64,000 nucleotides of DNA from Caballeronia turbans (GCA_001544655.2 FCOD02000005.1:248001-312000), one strand, 5' to 3'; counted from the first letter of the stretch, positions 8,067 through 17,387 are shown. Program-made: numbers and translations. Notes: generated by a model from the sequence alone, not told the origin.

Positions 8067-8747
8067 ATGTCGCTTTTCGATTCCATCACGCGCACCGTCA
8101 GAGGCCTCTTGAACGACGCCGCCGATACCATGCAGGACCCTTCGCGCGACGCGCGCCAGATCGTGCGCGAGCTCGACGACAGCATCGCGAAGGCGGAGAA
8201 CTCGCTCATCGAGATAGAAGCGCAGGTCGCGACGCAGCAAAGCAAGCGCGACGCCGCCGCCGACAAGGCGAAGAAGTACGGCGACGGTGCGAAGCGCGCA
8301 CTGCAGACAGGCGATGAAGGACTCGCGCGCGAAGCACTCGCGGCGCAGGCGAACGCCGAAACCGAACGCGACGCGCTCGCGGCGGAACTGCAGACGCTGG
8401 AGCCTTCGGTCGAGCATCTGAAAAAGCAGATCGCGGACATGCGTCAGCGCCGCAACGATCTCAACGCGCGTTCCAATATTCTTCAGGCAAAGCAGCAGAT
8501 CGCGCAGGCGAAGGACACTGCGGCGACGGCGCTGGGCGGCATCGGCGGAAAAAATCTTTCAGAGGACTTTCAGAAGCTCGAAGACAAGGTTCAGCTCGCC
8601 AACGCCCGCTCGGACGCGCGTCTGAATTCGGCGGACCAGAAATCCGGCAAGGCGCTCGACGACAAACTCGCGGAACTCAATCGCGGGCCTTCGGTCGAGG
8701 ATCGTCTCGAGGCGCTGAAGAAGCAGTTGAATACGCCGGCGCAATAA
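8067..8747 (+). CDS. pspA: PspA/IM30 family protein
   Basis: The 226-aa product starts MSLFDSITRTVRGLLNDAAD, an amphipathic membrane-binding helix typical of PspA/Vipp1. It is almost wholly coiled coil (DPSRDARQIVRELDDSIAKA onward). The family binds stressed inner membrane as oligomers and helps keep membrane integrity. The ATG at 8067 follows AGGAG at good spacing; the longer frame from 7980 is not needed. No pspF, pspB or pspC is seen. The next gene is a TPR membrane protein, which suggests a different functional unit from the enterobacterial psp operon. Confidence 0.85.
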   Translation: MSLFDSITRTVRGLLNDAADTMQDPSRDARQIVRELDDSIAKAENSLIEIEAQVATQQSKRDAAADKAKKYGDGAKRALQTGDEGLAREALAAQANAETERDALAAELQTLEPSVEHLKKQIADMRQRRNDLNARSNILQAKQQIAQAKDTAATALGGIGGKNLSEDFQKLEDKVQLANARSDARLNSADQKSGKALDDKLAELNRGPSVEDRLEALKKQLNTPAQ

Positions 8748-8893
8748 GTGCTGGTGTTGAAGGCGTCGACGCATGGCGAACTCCTGGGTTCGCGACGCGT
8801 TGCACGAACATGCGCTACTTTGAGTATCACCACTTGCATCACTCGTTCGCAGCATCGACAGGAGACGGACGTTCATCGCGTCCGGCCCGCATC

Positions 8894-10105
8894 ATGAAAA
8901 AGACTTTGACGGCTCTGGCGTTGTCGCTGTCGCTTGCTTCCCCGCTCGCGTTCGCCGTGCCGACCGCGCAGCAGGTAGAGCAGTCGATGACGCAAGGCAA
9001 CTGGCAACAGGCCGACTCCCAGTTGAGCGAAGTGCTTGGCGCGCATCCGAAGAATGCGCATGCGCACTATCTCTATGCGCAGGTGCTCGACCGCGAAGGC
9101 CGTTACAGCGATGCTCTTTCGCATCTTCAACAGGCGAAATCGCTCGATCCTTCCCTGAGCTTCACGGATCCGTCGCGCTTCGCCGCCACGCAAGCCCGCA
9201 TTCAGGCCGATGCGACGCGCGCCAGCATCTCGCCGCGCTCGAGCAACGGCACGACTACATCGAGCGCGCAGAATCCCTTCAATCAGGATCAGGCCGCCGC
9301 GGCACCGCAAAAGCACGGCATCGGCATGGGCGCGTGGATCGGTTTGGCGCTGCTGATCGCGGCGATCGCGCTCGTGCTGCGCTGGGGCTTGCGACGCGCC
9401 CGCGCACGCGACGACGGTCAGGCCGAGAACGACCGCCGCTCGCAGATGAAGCGCGCGACCGAACTGCTCAACGACGTGCGCACGCTCAAGCTCGATGTCC
9501 GGCTGTCTACTGCGCCCGGTCACGAAGCGCTGCTGAGAGACGTCGAAGGCACCGAGACTCAACTGCGCGAGATGGTCGAGTCGCTATCGAACTCGAAGAA
9601 TCCGGTGCCGCCGTATGCGATCGAAGATCTGGAAAATCAGGTCGCGAGCCTGAAGGCCCGTTCCGAGGGCCGTCCCGATCCGAACGTTGGCAACAACGCT
9701 CAGCCGGGCGCGCCGAACGGCTCGCCCTATGCGCAGGAAGCCGAGCGTTTCGGGCGCGGCCAGCAGTATCCGCAGCAAGGGCCTTATCCGCCTTATCCGC
9801 CCCAGCAGGGGCAGCAGCAGCCGCCCGTCATCATTCAGCAAGGCGGCGGCGGATTCGCCGGCGGCATGGGAGGCCTGCTCACCGGCGTGCTGCTCGGCGA
9901 AGCGTTGTCACATGGACGCGATCGCGTGATCGAGCGCGAGGTGCCCGTCGATCGTCCGCCGCAGAACGATAACGGCGGACTGGATTTCGGCAACAACAGC
10001 GGCGGCGGCCTCGATCTCGGCAACGGGTCGAACGACTGGAACGACGGCAGCGGCGGCGGCGGGCTCGATCTCGGCAGCAACGACGACAACTGGCGCGACT
10101 CCTGA
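8894..10105 (+). CDS. TPR-containing membrane protein with Gly-rich tail
   Basis: The 403-aa product begins with a signal sequence (MKKTLTALALSLSLASPLAFA). TPR-like helices follow at about 25-110 (NWQQADSQLSEVLGAHPKNA, HYLYAQVLDREGRYSDALSH). One transmembrane helix is near 145-165 (GAWIGLALLIAAIALVLRWG), then a charged coiled coil, a Pro/Gln-rich stretch (about 295-320), and a Gly-rich hydrophobic patch (GGGFAGGMGGLLTGVLLGEA). The end carries copies of GGLDFG/GGLDLG with Asn. The start at 8894 gives the signal peptide; upstream codons do not. It follows pspA by 146 bp. The specific function is unknown. Confidence 0.7.
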   Translation: MKKTLTALALSLSLASPLAFAVPTAQQVEQSMTQGNWQQADSQLSEVLGAHPKNAHAHYLYAQVLDREGRYSDALSHLQQAKSLDPSLSFTDPSRFAATQARIQADATRASISPRSSNGTTTSSAQNPFNQDQAAAAPQKHGIGMGAWIGLALLIAAIALVLRWGLRRARARDDGQAENDRRSQMKRATELLNDVRTLKLDVRLSTAPGHEALLRDVEGTETQLREMVESLSNSKNPVPPYAIEDLENQVASLKARSEGRPDPNVGNNAQPGAPNGSPYAQEAERFGRGQQYPQQGPYPPYPPQQGQQQPPVIIQQGGGGFAGGMGGLLTGVLLGEALSHGRDRVIEREVPVDRPPQNDNGGLDFGNNSGGGLDLGNGSNDWNDGSGGGGLDLGSNDDNWRDS

Positions 10106-10128
10106 CCTTGCCACGCACGCATCAATGA

Positions 10129-10155
10129 GGGCCCCGTTTTCGCGGGGCCCTTTTT
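10129..10155 (+). terminator. Rho-independent terminator after the TPR gene
   Basis: GGGCCCCG (10129-10136) pairs with CGGGGCCC (10143-10150), followed by T5. It is 23 bp after the stop codon. Confidence 0.85.
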
Positions 10156-10194
10156 CGTTCTGACTTGAAGAACCGGCGCGCAGAAGTCAGCGCG

Positions 10195-10314
10195 TCACCC
10201 GCCGCCGAGAAAGCGCAGCAGGCCCCACAGAAACCTGAAGAAGCCGACGATGAACTCCCAGATGCGCTCGAGCTGATCCCAGCTCGCGACGTGCAGGATG
10301 GCGCGGAGGATCAT
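10195..10314 (-). CDS. Candidate small hydrophobic protein, 39 aa
   Basis: The reverse strand encodes MILRAILHVASWDQLERIWE followed by FIVGFFRFLWGLLRFLGGG and a stop. This is a strongly amphipathic to hydrophobic peptide with four aromatic residues in its second half. The ATG overlaps the TGA of a 20-codon upstream frame (ATGA), but no good ribosome binding site is visible. It lies downstream of the glgX terminator, so it would need its own promoter. The composition looks more protein-like than the other frames here, but it could be chance. Confidence 0.35.
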   Translation of the reverse strand: MILRAILHVASWDQLERIWEFIVGFFRFLWGLLRFLGGG

Positions 10315-10378
10315 GCCGTCGGCGTCGCGCGGCCTTCGACGAGCGCGCGTTCATGCTTGAATGAAACATCCATCGTGG

Positions 10379-10403
10379 AAAAAAGAAGGCGGCTCTCGCC
10401 GCC
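10379..10403 (-). terminator. Terminator after glgX
   Basis: On the reverse strand GGCGGC-GAGA-GCCGCC is followed by TTCTTTTTT. It lies about 65 bp after the glgX stop. Confidence 0.75.
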
Positions 10404-10467
10404 TCCTGTGCCTGTCGCAAAAATCGCATGATACCCGGTCGGGCATGGCGGCCCGCCGAGTCGAGCT

Positions 10468-12678
10468 TCACCCCTGCGCTTTCTTCTCCTCGCTTTCGGG
10501 CGGTGCTTCGTCGGTCAGCGCCTCCTCCAGTCGGTCAAAGATTCGCTTCGTTGCGCCGCGCGGCTGAAGCGCGAACAACAGCAACGAGCGGCCCGTCACC
10601 TGATATACGTCGTCCGAGCCGAACTCGGGCAACTCCTCACGGATCGGCGCGTTCGTGTCGATCAGACAAATCCACTCGTCCGGACCCGGGATGTCCGGCA
10701 GCGTGAAATCGACCACGTCGTGATACGCGTTCACGATGAGCAACAGCGTCGCGTCCGATGCCGGCTTGCGGATGCCTGACGCCCGCGCGCGGCCGTCGAA
10801 GACGACGCCGAAGCAGCGCATGTTCGGATCGTCCCATTGTTCCTGCGTGAGTTCGTCGCCGGTCGTACCGAGCCATCTGACGTCGGCCACCTGCAAGTCG
10901 GCGTTGTACTCGCCCGTGAGGAAGCGCTGGCGGCGCAGCACCGGCAGCGTGTGGCGCAGCGTCGTGAGCTTGCGCACGAACTCGGTGAGCGCGCGGCCAT
11001 CGTCATCGATTTCCCAATTCACCCAGCTGATTTCGTTGTCCTGGCAGTACGCATTGTTGTTGCCCTTCTGCGTGCGGCCGAACTCGTCGCCCGCGAGCAG
11101 CATCGGCGTGCCTTGCGAGAACAGCAGCGTCGCGAGCATGTTGCGTTTCTGGCGCTCGCGCAGCGTGCGGATTTCCACATCGTCGGTCGGGCCTTCGGCG
11201 CCGCAGTTCCACGACTTGTTGTCCGAGTGGCCGTCGTTGTTGTCCTCGCCGTTCGCCTCGTTGTGCTTTTCGTTGTACGACACGAGATCGTTCAGCGTGA
11301 AGCCGTCGTGCGCCGTGATGAAGTTGACGCTCGCCCACGGCCTGCGTCCGCGCTTGTTGAACTTGTCGCCCGACGCGGTGATCCGCGTCCCGAGCTCCGG
11401 CGCGACGCCCTCGTCGCCCTTCCAGAATTCGCGCACCGTGTCGCGATAGCGATCGTTCCATTCCGCCCAGCCCGGCGGAAAGCCGCCGACCTGATAGCCG
11501 CCCGGCCCGCAATCCCAGGGCTCCGCGATGAGCTTGACGCTCGAGAGAATCGGGTCCTGCCGGCAACTGTCGAGAAAGCCGCCGCCTTCGTCGAAGCCGT
11601 ACGGCTCGCGGCCGAGAATCGTCGCAAGGTCGAAGCGGAAGCCGTCGACATTCATCTCCGTCACCCAGTAGCGCAGGCTGTCGGTGACCATCTGCAGCAC
11701 GCGCGGATGCGAGAGATTGAGCGTGTTGCCCGTGCCGGTATCGTTGATGTAGTAGCGCGTCTCTTCCGGCATCAGCCGATAGTACGACGCATTGTCGATG
11801 CCGCGGAACGACAGCGTCGGCCCGCGCTCGTTGCCTTCGGCGGTGTGGTTGTACACGACGTCGAGGATCACTTCGAGGCCGGCTTCATGCAGCCGGTCGA
11901 CCATCTCCTTGAACTCGGCGACGACGCCCGGCCCGCGCGCGAAATAGCGCGGATCGGCGGCGAAAAAGCCGATCGTGTTGTAGCCCCAGTAATTCGTGAG
12001 ACCCTTGTCGAGCAGGTAACTGTCGTTGACGAACGCGTGAATCGGCATCAGCTCCACCGACGTCACGCCGAGGCTCTTGATGTATTCGACGACCTCTTCC
12101 TGCCCGAGCCCTTCGAAGGTGCCGCGCATGTGCTCCGGAATCGCCGGATGCAGCTTCGTGTAGCCGCGCACGTGGGTCTCGTAGAAGATCGTGTGCTCCC
12201 ACGGCACGCGCACGCGCGTCGCATGGGTCCAGCTAAAAGTCTGATCGACGACCTGGCACTTCTGCATGAAAGGCGCGCTGTCGCGTTCGTCGAAGGTGAG
12301 ATCGTCGCCTTCGGCGTCGAGCGTGTAGCCGAACAACGCCGGGTCCCATTCAAGCGTGCCGACGTGCGCCTTCGCATAGGGATCGAGCAACAGCTTGTTC
12401 GGGTTGAAGCGATGTCCGGCTTCCGGTTCGTATGGACCGTGCACGCGGTAGCCGTACACCGTGCCGGGTTCGAGCCCGTGAACATAAACGTGCCAGACTT
12501 CGTCGGTATATTCGGGCAGCTCGATACGCTGCGTTTCCTTCTCGCCCTTCTCGTCGAAGAGGCATAGTTCGACCTTGGTCGCGTTCGCGGAGAAAAGCGC
12601 GAAATTGACGCCCTTTCCGTCCCAGCTCGCGCCGAGCGGAAACGGGGAGCCTTCAGCAATGCGGAGTTCTTTCGGCAT
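10468..12678 (-). CDS. glgX: Glycogen debranching enzyme GlgX
   Basis: The product (736 aa from this start) is a GH13 isoamylase-type enzyme that cleaves alpha-1,6 branches of phosphorylase-trimmed glycogen in the cytoplasm. The N-terminal CBM48-like domain is seen in GSPFPLGASWDGKGVNFALF. Catalytic motifs are VDGFRFDLA (nucleophile Asp), LIAEPWD (acid/base Glu) and FITAHDGFT (Asp). I chose MPKELRIAEG at 12678 because the family starts there; an in-frame ATG at 12777 would add 33 residues and has no clear advantage. The C-terminus is acidic (EEALTDEAPPESEEKK). It stands alone, without glgB, glgP or treYZ nearby. Confidence 0.9.
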   Translation of the reverse strand: MPKELRIAEGSPFPLGASWDGKGVNFALFSANATKVELCLFDEKGEKETQRIELPEYTDEVWHVYVHGLEPGTVYGYRVHGPYEPEAGHRFNPNKLLLDPYAKAHVGTLEWDPALFGYTLDAEGDDLTFDERDSAPFMQKCQVVDQTFSWTHATRVRVPWEHTIFYETHVRGYTKLHPAIPEHMRGTFEGLGQEEVVEYIKSLGVTSVELMPIHAFVNDSYLLDKGLTNYWGYNTIGFFAADPRYFARGPGVVAEFKEMVDRLHEAGLEVILDVVYNHTAEGNERGPTLSFRGIDNASYYRLMPEETRYYINDTGTGNTLNLSHPRVLQMVTDSLRYWVTEMNVDGFRFDLATILGREPYGFDEGGGFLDSCRQDPILSSVKLIAEPWDCGPGGYQVGGFPPGWAEWNDRYRDTVREFWKGDEGVAPELGTRITASGDKFNKRGRRPWASVNFITAHDGFTLNDLVSYNEKHNEANGEDNNDGHSDNKSWNCGAEGPTDDVEIRTLRERQKRNMLATLLFSQGTPMLLAGDEFGRTQKGNNNAYCQDNEISWVNWEIDDDGRALTEFVRKLTTLRHTLPVLRRQRFLTGEYNADLQVADVRWLGTTGDELTQEQWDDPNMRCFGVVFDGRARASGIRKPASDATLLLIVNAYHDVVDFTLPDIPGPDEWICLIDTNAPIREELPEFGSDDVYQVTGRSLLLFALQPRGATKRIFDRLEEALTDEAPPESEEKKAQG

Positions 12679-12936
12679 GAGATGATGTGTTCGAGTGGTT
12701 GACACGCGGTGCGTCGGGATCGTGCGTGGGCATTGCGGGGCTTCCAACGGATCGTAAGGAGCATTTAGCGTGCCCATGCGCTGATTCGGCGCGCGGCTCG
12801 CTTCAGATTGGCTGCAACGTCCGAAGCGTTACGCGCGCACCGCCCCGCGTGTAAAACGTTCGCTTACCGGAGCGCGAAATGCTCGGCGCCCGAATGACGT
12901 TCGACACACCCGCCCATCGCAGCAGGAGAACACGCC

Positions 12937-14322
12937 TTGTCCACACGCCCAGGTCCCGCCATGTCGATTTCCCCGATCAACGGCACAGCCGAAGACAGCC
13001 GCGCGGCCGGCCGCGCGCTGCGCGACGCCGTTCCGTTCGAGGCCCACGGCGCGTGGTCGCCCGAGCCCGACCGGCCCGACCCGGTCGAGCGCGTGCTCGC
13101 GGGCAACGCGGGCCGGCAGGAGCGGCTCATTCCACTACGCATGCAGCGTATGGCCGAGTCGCCGTTCGCCTTCCTGCGCGGCTCCGCGACCGTGATGGCG
13201 TGGGATCTGGCGAAGTCGCCGTCGATCGGGCACAACGTGATCATCGACGGCGATGCGCATGTCAACAATTTCGGCCTCTTTCGCACGCCGCGCCAGGACG
13301 TGGTGTTCGATCTGAACGATTTCGATGAAACGCTCGTCGGCCCGTGGGAGTGGGATCTGAAGCGCCTGACGGCGAGCATCAACGTCGCGGCGCGCGAGAA
13401 CGGCGTGGACGCCGCGGGGCGCGAGCGCGCGGTGCGCTCGGCCTGCTTGGCGTATCGCACGACGATGGCCGGCCTCTGGCAAGTGAGCCCTTACGATCTC
13501 TGGCAGATGCGCTCCTACGCGAGCGCGCTGCACATGGACGCCCCGACGAAGCTTAACGCCGAAGAAAAAGCGACCATCGAAAAGACCGTCGAGCGTGCGA
13601 TGAAGCGCTCGCACGCGACCATGCTCGCGAAAGTCGCGGAACCGGTCGGCAAGAGCTATCGCTTCAAGGTCGATCCGCCGATCCTCACGAGCCTCGACGC
13701 CGCCGAGAAAAATCATGTGATCGACGGCCTGAAGGCGTATCTGCAGACCATCGCGGGCGAATGGCGCATGATGCTCGAGCGATACGACGTCGTGGATGTC
13801 GCGCATCGCGTCGTCGGCGTGGGCAGCGTCGGCACGCGCGCGTATCTCGTGCTGATGCTGAGCCGCGCGCTCGGCGATCCGCTTTTCATTCAGGTCAAGG
13901 AAGGCATCGTGCCCGCCGCCGCGCCGTTCGTGCCACCGCTCGAGGAGCCGTATCGGCACCAGGGACGGCGCGTCGTGCATGGCCAGCGGCTTTTGCAGAG
14001 TTCGTCGGACGCGCTGCTCGGCTGGACGACCATCTCCGGCCGCGATTTCTACGTACGACAGATGAAGCAGATCCGCGGCTCGATTCCGATGGACTGGCTG
14101 CACGGCGCCACGTTCGATTTCTACGCGTGGTGTCTCGGCCTCCTGCTCGCCCGCGCCCACGCGCGCACGGGAGACGCCGCGCTCATCGCGGGCTATTGCG
14201 GCAATTCGGATCGCCTGGATGCCGCGTACGCGACCTGGGCCGAGCGCTACGGCGCACAGACGGTCGCCGATCACGCCGCCTTTTGCGCGGCGATCAGCGT
14301 GGGCCGCGTCCCGGCCGCCTGA
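12937..14322 (+). CDS. DUF2252 family protein (TTG start)
   Basis: The 461-aa product matches the DUF2252 layout: RMAESPFAFLRGSATVMAWD, then DGDAHVNNFGLF, then FDLNDFDETLVGPWEWDLKR. These resemble the catalytic-loop and metal-binding regions of aminoglycoside-phosphotransferase-like kinases, but the substrate is unknown. The start is TTG at 12937, with AGGAGA about eight bases upstream; the next ATG at 12961 lacks such a site. It is divergent from glgX, with 258 bp between them. Confidence 0.8.
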   Translation: MSTRPGPAMSISPINGTAEDSRAAGRALRDAVPFEAHGAWSPEPDRPDPVERVLAGNAGRQERLIPLRMQRMAESPFAFLRGSATVMAWDLAKSPSIGHNVIIDGDAHVNNFGLFRTPRQDVVFDLNDFDETLVGPWEWDLKRLTASINVAARENGVDAAGRERAVRSACLAYRTTMAGLWQVSPYDLWQMRSYASALHMDAPTKLNAEEKATIEKTVERAMKRSHATMLAKVAEPVGKSYRFKVDPPILTSLDAAEKNHVIDGLKAYLQTIAGEWRMMLERYDVVDVAHRVVGVGSVGTRAYLVLMLSRALGDPLFIQVKEGIVPAAAPFVPPLEEPYRHQGRRVVHGQRLLQSSSDALLGWTTISGRDFYVRQMKQIRGSIPMDWLHGATFDFYAWCLGLLLARAHARTGDAALIAGYCGNSDRLDAAYATWAERYGAQTVADHAAFCAAISVGRVPAA

Positions 14323-14498
14323 TGGTCGAACGGGCGCGATTCTCAGCGCGCGGGCGGTCCGCAGTCGAATTGACTATCATTGTCGGAGCCCGCAATGGAA
14401 CGCACTTTGCCGCATGTTTCGCGGGCTTTTCAATGGCATAGCCCTTGCTGCCGCTTTGGCCCGCACAACCGTCTAACTCAAACTGGAGGAAGCCGCGC

Positions 14499-14942
14499 AT
14501 GAGCATGATCGATGAATTCAAGAACTTCGCGCTAAAGGGCAACGTCATGGACCTCGCGGTCGGTGTGATCATCGGCGGCGCTTTCTCGACGATCGTGAAC
14601 TCCGTCGTGAAGGATCTGATCATGCCGGTGGTCGGTCTCGCCACCGGTGGCCTCGACTTTTCGAACCTCTTCGTAAGACTCGGTCAGATACCGCCTACCT
14701 TCAAGGGCAATCCGGATTCGTACAAGGATCTGCAGACCGCGGGTGTCGCCGTGTTCGGCTACGGTTCGTTCATCACGACGCTGATCAATTTCATCATCCT
14801 CGCGTTCATCATCTTTCTGATGGTCAAGTTCATCAACAATCTGCGCAAGCCCAATGAAGCCACGCCGCCGCCCGCGACGCCGGAAGACGTGCTGCTGCTG
14901 CGCGAAATTCGCGACGAACTCAAGAACGCGCCGCGCGTCTAG
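14499..14942 (+). CDS. mscL: Large-conductance mechanosensitive channel MscL
   Basis: The 147-aa inner-membrane channel opens under high membrane tension to release solutes during hypo-osmotic shock. The N-terminal amphipathic helix and TM1 are clear ([32 protein letters not shown]). TM2 is at about 85-107 ([20 protein letters not shown]), and the C-terminal helix follows a Pro-rich linker ([20 protein letters not shown]). The ATG at 14499 has TGGAGGA eight bases upstream. The gene appears monocistronic. Confidence 0.95.
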   Translation: MSMIDEFKNFALKGNVMDLAVGVIIGGAFSTIVNSVVKDLIMPVVGLATGGLDFSNLFVRLGQIPPTFKGNPDSYKDLQTAGVAVFGYGSFITTLINFIILAFIIFLMVKFINNLRKPNEATPPPATPEDVLLLREIRDELKNAPRV

Positions 14943-15264
14943 CCGGACAAACCCGCTCGAAACAGATTGAACCCACGCGGCTCGCGCGGGTCTGCCCGGG
15001 TAGCCCACCCCCGCTCGCTTGGTGCGCCCACCCGCTTTTTTCTTTACGAAAGCTGTTCGCGCGGGTAGCAGCAGGACTATTATTGGGATAGATGCTCAGA
15101 GGGATGCCAAGCGGGCCGCCAAACGGTCATCGGCACGAATCATGCGCCACGGACGTGCACCGGCACCTTGCCGGTCACGACGAGATGGCCCGATTCACCG
15201 TGACCTAATCACATCGATGCGCTATAAAAGATCGACGTGCGGCGCGCAAGACGGGAGTGGCCGC
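14943..15264. other. Intergenic region after mscL
   Basis: No gene is supported in these 322 bp. A GC-rich imperfect hairpin lacking a T-run lies at about 14971-14992 and may help end mscL transcription. A candidate forward promoter is listed at 15200-15228. Confidence 0.4.
15200..15228 (+). promoter_or_regulatory. Candidate promoter of the 15265 gene
   Basis: GTGACC (15200-15205) and TATAAA (15223-15228) are 17 bp apart. Transcription would start near 15235, about 30 bp before the chosen ATG. Confidence 0.45.
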
Positions 15265-15756
15265 ATGAGGACGCTGCGTTTCTTGCAAATCTTTTTCAGG
15301 CGAGTTTTTATGTCCTTCCCGAAAAGGCGTAAGCGCGTGAAGGCCGATGGCGACGAGTCTTTTCTCGCCGTGCTGCGGCATTTCAAGCCATTTGGTCAGC
15401 TCGACACGAAGATCGCCCGGGCTCGCGCCCAGGATGAACCGGTGCTCTACGCACACGTTCTGCCCGGTCTCGATGTCCTTCTGTGCAGCGTGCGAGGCGC
15501 ACAGCCACCGTACCCGGCCATCGACGACTTACACAGGCGCTGCGTCGAATCGATCACCAATGCGCTCGAGCAGCCGCTCGACGGACTGGAGAACGGCGGC
15601 TACTGGTACGAGGCAAACGGCTTTGGTTTCCTCGTGTTCGCGAGCCGCGCCCGTGCGCAGATCCTGAGCGAATTCGGTGCGACGGTGTCAGCGCGCAGGC
15701 GTCGCGGCACCCGCCGGCAGGACGCGGGCGATGCCGCATCGCGGCCGCTGCGTTGA
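15265..15756 (+). CDS. Hypothetical protein, 163 aa
   Basis: I do not recognise this protein. It starts MRTLRFLQIFFRRVFMSFPK, with a basic, partly hydrophobic N-terminus, and its middle reads as a soluble alpha/beta domain (VLYAHVLPGLDVLLCSVRGA, NGGYWYEANGFGFLVFASRA). The C-terminus is Arg-rich. The ATG at 15265 has GGGAG at good spacing; the ATG at 15310 (MSFPKRRK) is the alternative and would give 148 aa. The long upstream open frame to 15019 is not supported by a start site. A GC-rich hairpin follows the stop. Confidence 0.5.
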   Translation: MRTLRFLQIFFRRVFMSFPKRRKRVKADGDESFLAVLRHFKPFGQLDTKIARARAQDEPVLYAHVLPGLDVLLCSVRGAQPPYPAIDDLHRRCVESITNALEQPLDGLENGGYWYEANGFGFLVFASRARAQILSEFGATVSARRRRGTRRQDAGDAASRPLR

Positions 15757-15794
15757 TCCCTCTCTGACCTTTCCCGTGTGTCTTTGATGCGCGC

Positions 15795-15814
15795 GGGCCT
15801 CGTGAACGAGGCCC
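15795..15814 (+). terminator. Possible terminator-like hairpin
   Basis: GGGCCTCGT (15795-15803) and ACGAGGCCC (15806-15814) form a perfect 9-bp stem with a two-base spacer. There is no T-run, so intrinsic termination is uncertain. Confidence 0.4.
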
Positions 15815-16004
15815 GGCGTGCCGTCGGCTGCGCGTCGAGGCGCTTCGCGCAAACCCCGACTACTCCCGCGCGCTTTCGTGTTCTTTAATGGAAGCCACGC
15901 GCGAAAGCGTGATGGCGCGTGCCTTGCTGCGTCGGGATTGCAAGCTGCCTACCCGATCCATCATGCCCCGAGGAAATCGCCTTGGGGACTACAAGGAGAA
16001 CACC

Positions 16005-16211
16005 ATGTCGGAACACGTCTACAAGCAGATCGAATTGACCGGCTCCTCGACGCAATCGAGCGATGACGCCGTACGCGTCGCGCTGGACAAGGCGTCGAAA
16101 ACGCTGCGCAACATGCACTGGTTCGAAGTGGTGGAAACACGAGGGCACATCGAGGACGGCAAGATCCTGCACTGGCAGGTGACGATCAAGGTGGGATTGC
16201 GCATCGATTGA
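16005..16211 (+). CDS. Dodecin
   Basis: The 68-aa protein has the full dodecin pattern: VYKQIELTGSSTQSSDDAV, then KTLRNMHWFEVVETRGHI with the flavin-stacking Trp, then WQVTIKVGLRI. Dodecins form hollow dodecamers that bind flavins and store or buffer them in the cytoplasm. The ATG at 16005 has AAGGAGAA upstream; the frame open from 15888 is not needed. It is a single gene closed by a bidirectional hairpin. Confidence 0.92.
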   Translation: MSEHVYKQIELTGSSTQSSDDAVRVALDKASKTLRNMHWFEVVETRGHIEDGKILHWQVTIKVGLRID

Positions 16212-16231
16212 TCCGCTCGCTGCATCGCATG

Positions 16232-16267
16232 AAAAAACCGCGCTTCGTTTTGCAACGAAGCGCGGTT
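16232..16267. terminator. Bidirectional terminator between dodecin and BMP genes
   Basis: AACCGCGCTTCGTT pairs with AACGAAGCGCGGTT around a TTGC loop. On the reverse strand it is followed by T6, so it fits best as the end of the ABC operon, while also facing the dodecin gene. Confidence 0.85.
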
Positions 16268-16301
16268 CGTCATTGCGCGGACTGAAGATAGAGACGCGAG
16301 C

Positions 16302-17387
16302 TTACTTCGGCAGCGAGCCGTCAACGCCCTCGACATACCAGTTGATGCGCTGCAGTTCCGGATCGGTCAGCGTCTTGCCAGCCGGCACTTTCTCCGCGCC
16401 CGACTGATCCTTGATCGGACCGCTGAACACATCCCACTTGCCCGCGTGCAGTTCGTCACGCTTCGCGGCAACCGCCTGCACCGCCTTCGCCGGAATCACG
16501 CCGGTGTTCAGGTCTTCGAGATCCACGGCCTTCTGCGGAATGCCGAGCCACACCGGATCGTTTTTCCACTTGCCGTCGAGCACTTGCTGGATCACCGAGT
16601 TGTAGTACACGCCCCAGTGCGCGACCACCGAGCCCAGATGCGCGCCCGGGCCAAACTTCTTCATGTTCGAATCCCAGCCGAACGCGAAGACCTTCTTTTC
16701 GGCGGCGGTGTTGAGCGTCGCGTTCGAGTCCGTGTTCTGCAGCAGCACGTCGGCGCCCTGGCCGATCAGCGTCTCGGCAGCCTGCTTTTCCTTGCCCGGA
16801 TCAAACCAGCTGTTGATCCAGATGACCTTCGTGTGGACCTTCGGGTTCACGGAGCGCGCGCCCATCGTGTAGGCGTTGATGTTGCGCACGACTTCCGGAA
16901 TCGGCACCGACGCGACGAAGCCGAGCGTGTTGGTCTTCGTCACGTAGCCCGCGGCGACGCCGGCCAGATACGCGCCCTGATACATGCGCACGTCATAGGT
17001 GCCGAAGTTTTTCGCTTTCTTGAAGCCGGTTGCCGTCAGGAAGATGGTGTCCGGGAAATCCTTCGCGACCTTCAGCGCAAAATCCTGATAGCCGAAGCTC
17101 GTAGCGAGGATGACCTTGTTGCCCTTGTTCGCGAGGTCGCGGAACACGCGTTCCGAATCCGCCGACTCCGGCACGTTTTCCACGCGCGTGATCTTGATCT
17201 TGTTGCCGAACTTCGCTTCGGCTTCCTTGCTGCCCGCATCGTGCGCGAAGGTCCAGCCCGCATCGCCCGGATTGCCGAGATAGACGAACGCGACGCCCGG
17301 CGCATCCGCCGCCTGCGCGCTCAGCGCCGCGACGGTGGCGGACAATGCGACCGTCGCGGTGATCGCCTTCAGCCATGGTTTATTCAT
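16302..17387 (-). CDS. BMP family ABC transporter substrate-binding protein (purine nucleoside type)
   Basis: The 361-aa precursor has a signal peptide (ATVALSATVAALSAQAADA). The mature part follows the BMP/Med pattern: VAFVYLGNPGDAGWTFAHDA, ILATSFGYQDFALKVAKDF, YQGAYLAGVAAGYVTKT. BMP proteins capture nucleosides or related purines in the periplasm for ABC import. It is the last gene of an operon with two permeases and a double ATPase. The start at 17387 has AGGAG at good spacing. The neighbouring purine-breakdown genes support a purine or nucleoside substrate; the exact one is not known. Confidence 0.88.
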   Translation of the reverse strand: MNKPWLKAITATVALSATVAALSAQAADAPGVAFVYLGNPGDAGWTFAHDAGSKEAEAKFGNKIKITRVENVPESADSERVFRDLANKGNKVILATSFGYQDFALKVAKDFPDTIFLTATGFKKAKNFGTYDVRMYQGAYLAGVAAGYVTKTNTLGFVASVPIPEVVRNINAYTMGARSVNPKVHTKVIWINSWFDPGKEKQAAETLIGQGADVLLQNTDSNATLNTAAEKKVFAFGWDSNMKKFGPGAHLGSVVAHWGVYYNSVIQQVLDGKWKNDPVWLGIPQKAVDLEDLNTGVIPAKAVQAVAAKRDELHAGKWDVFSGPIKDQSGAEKVPAGKTLTDPELQRINWYVEGVDGSLPK

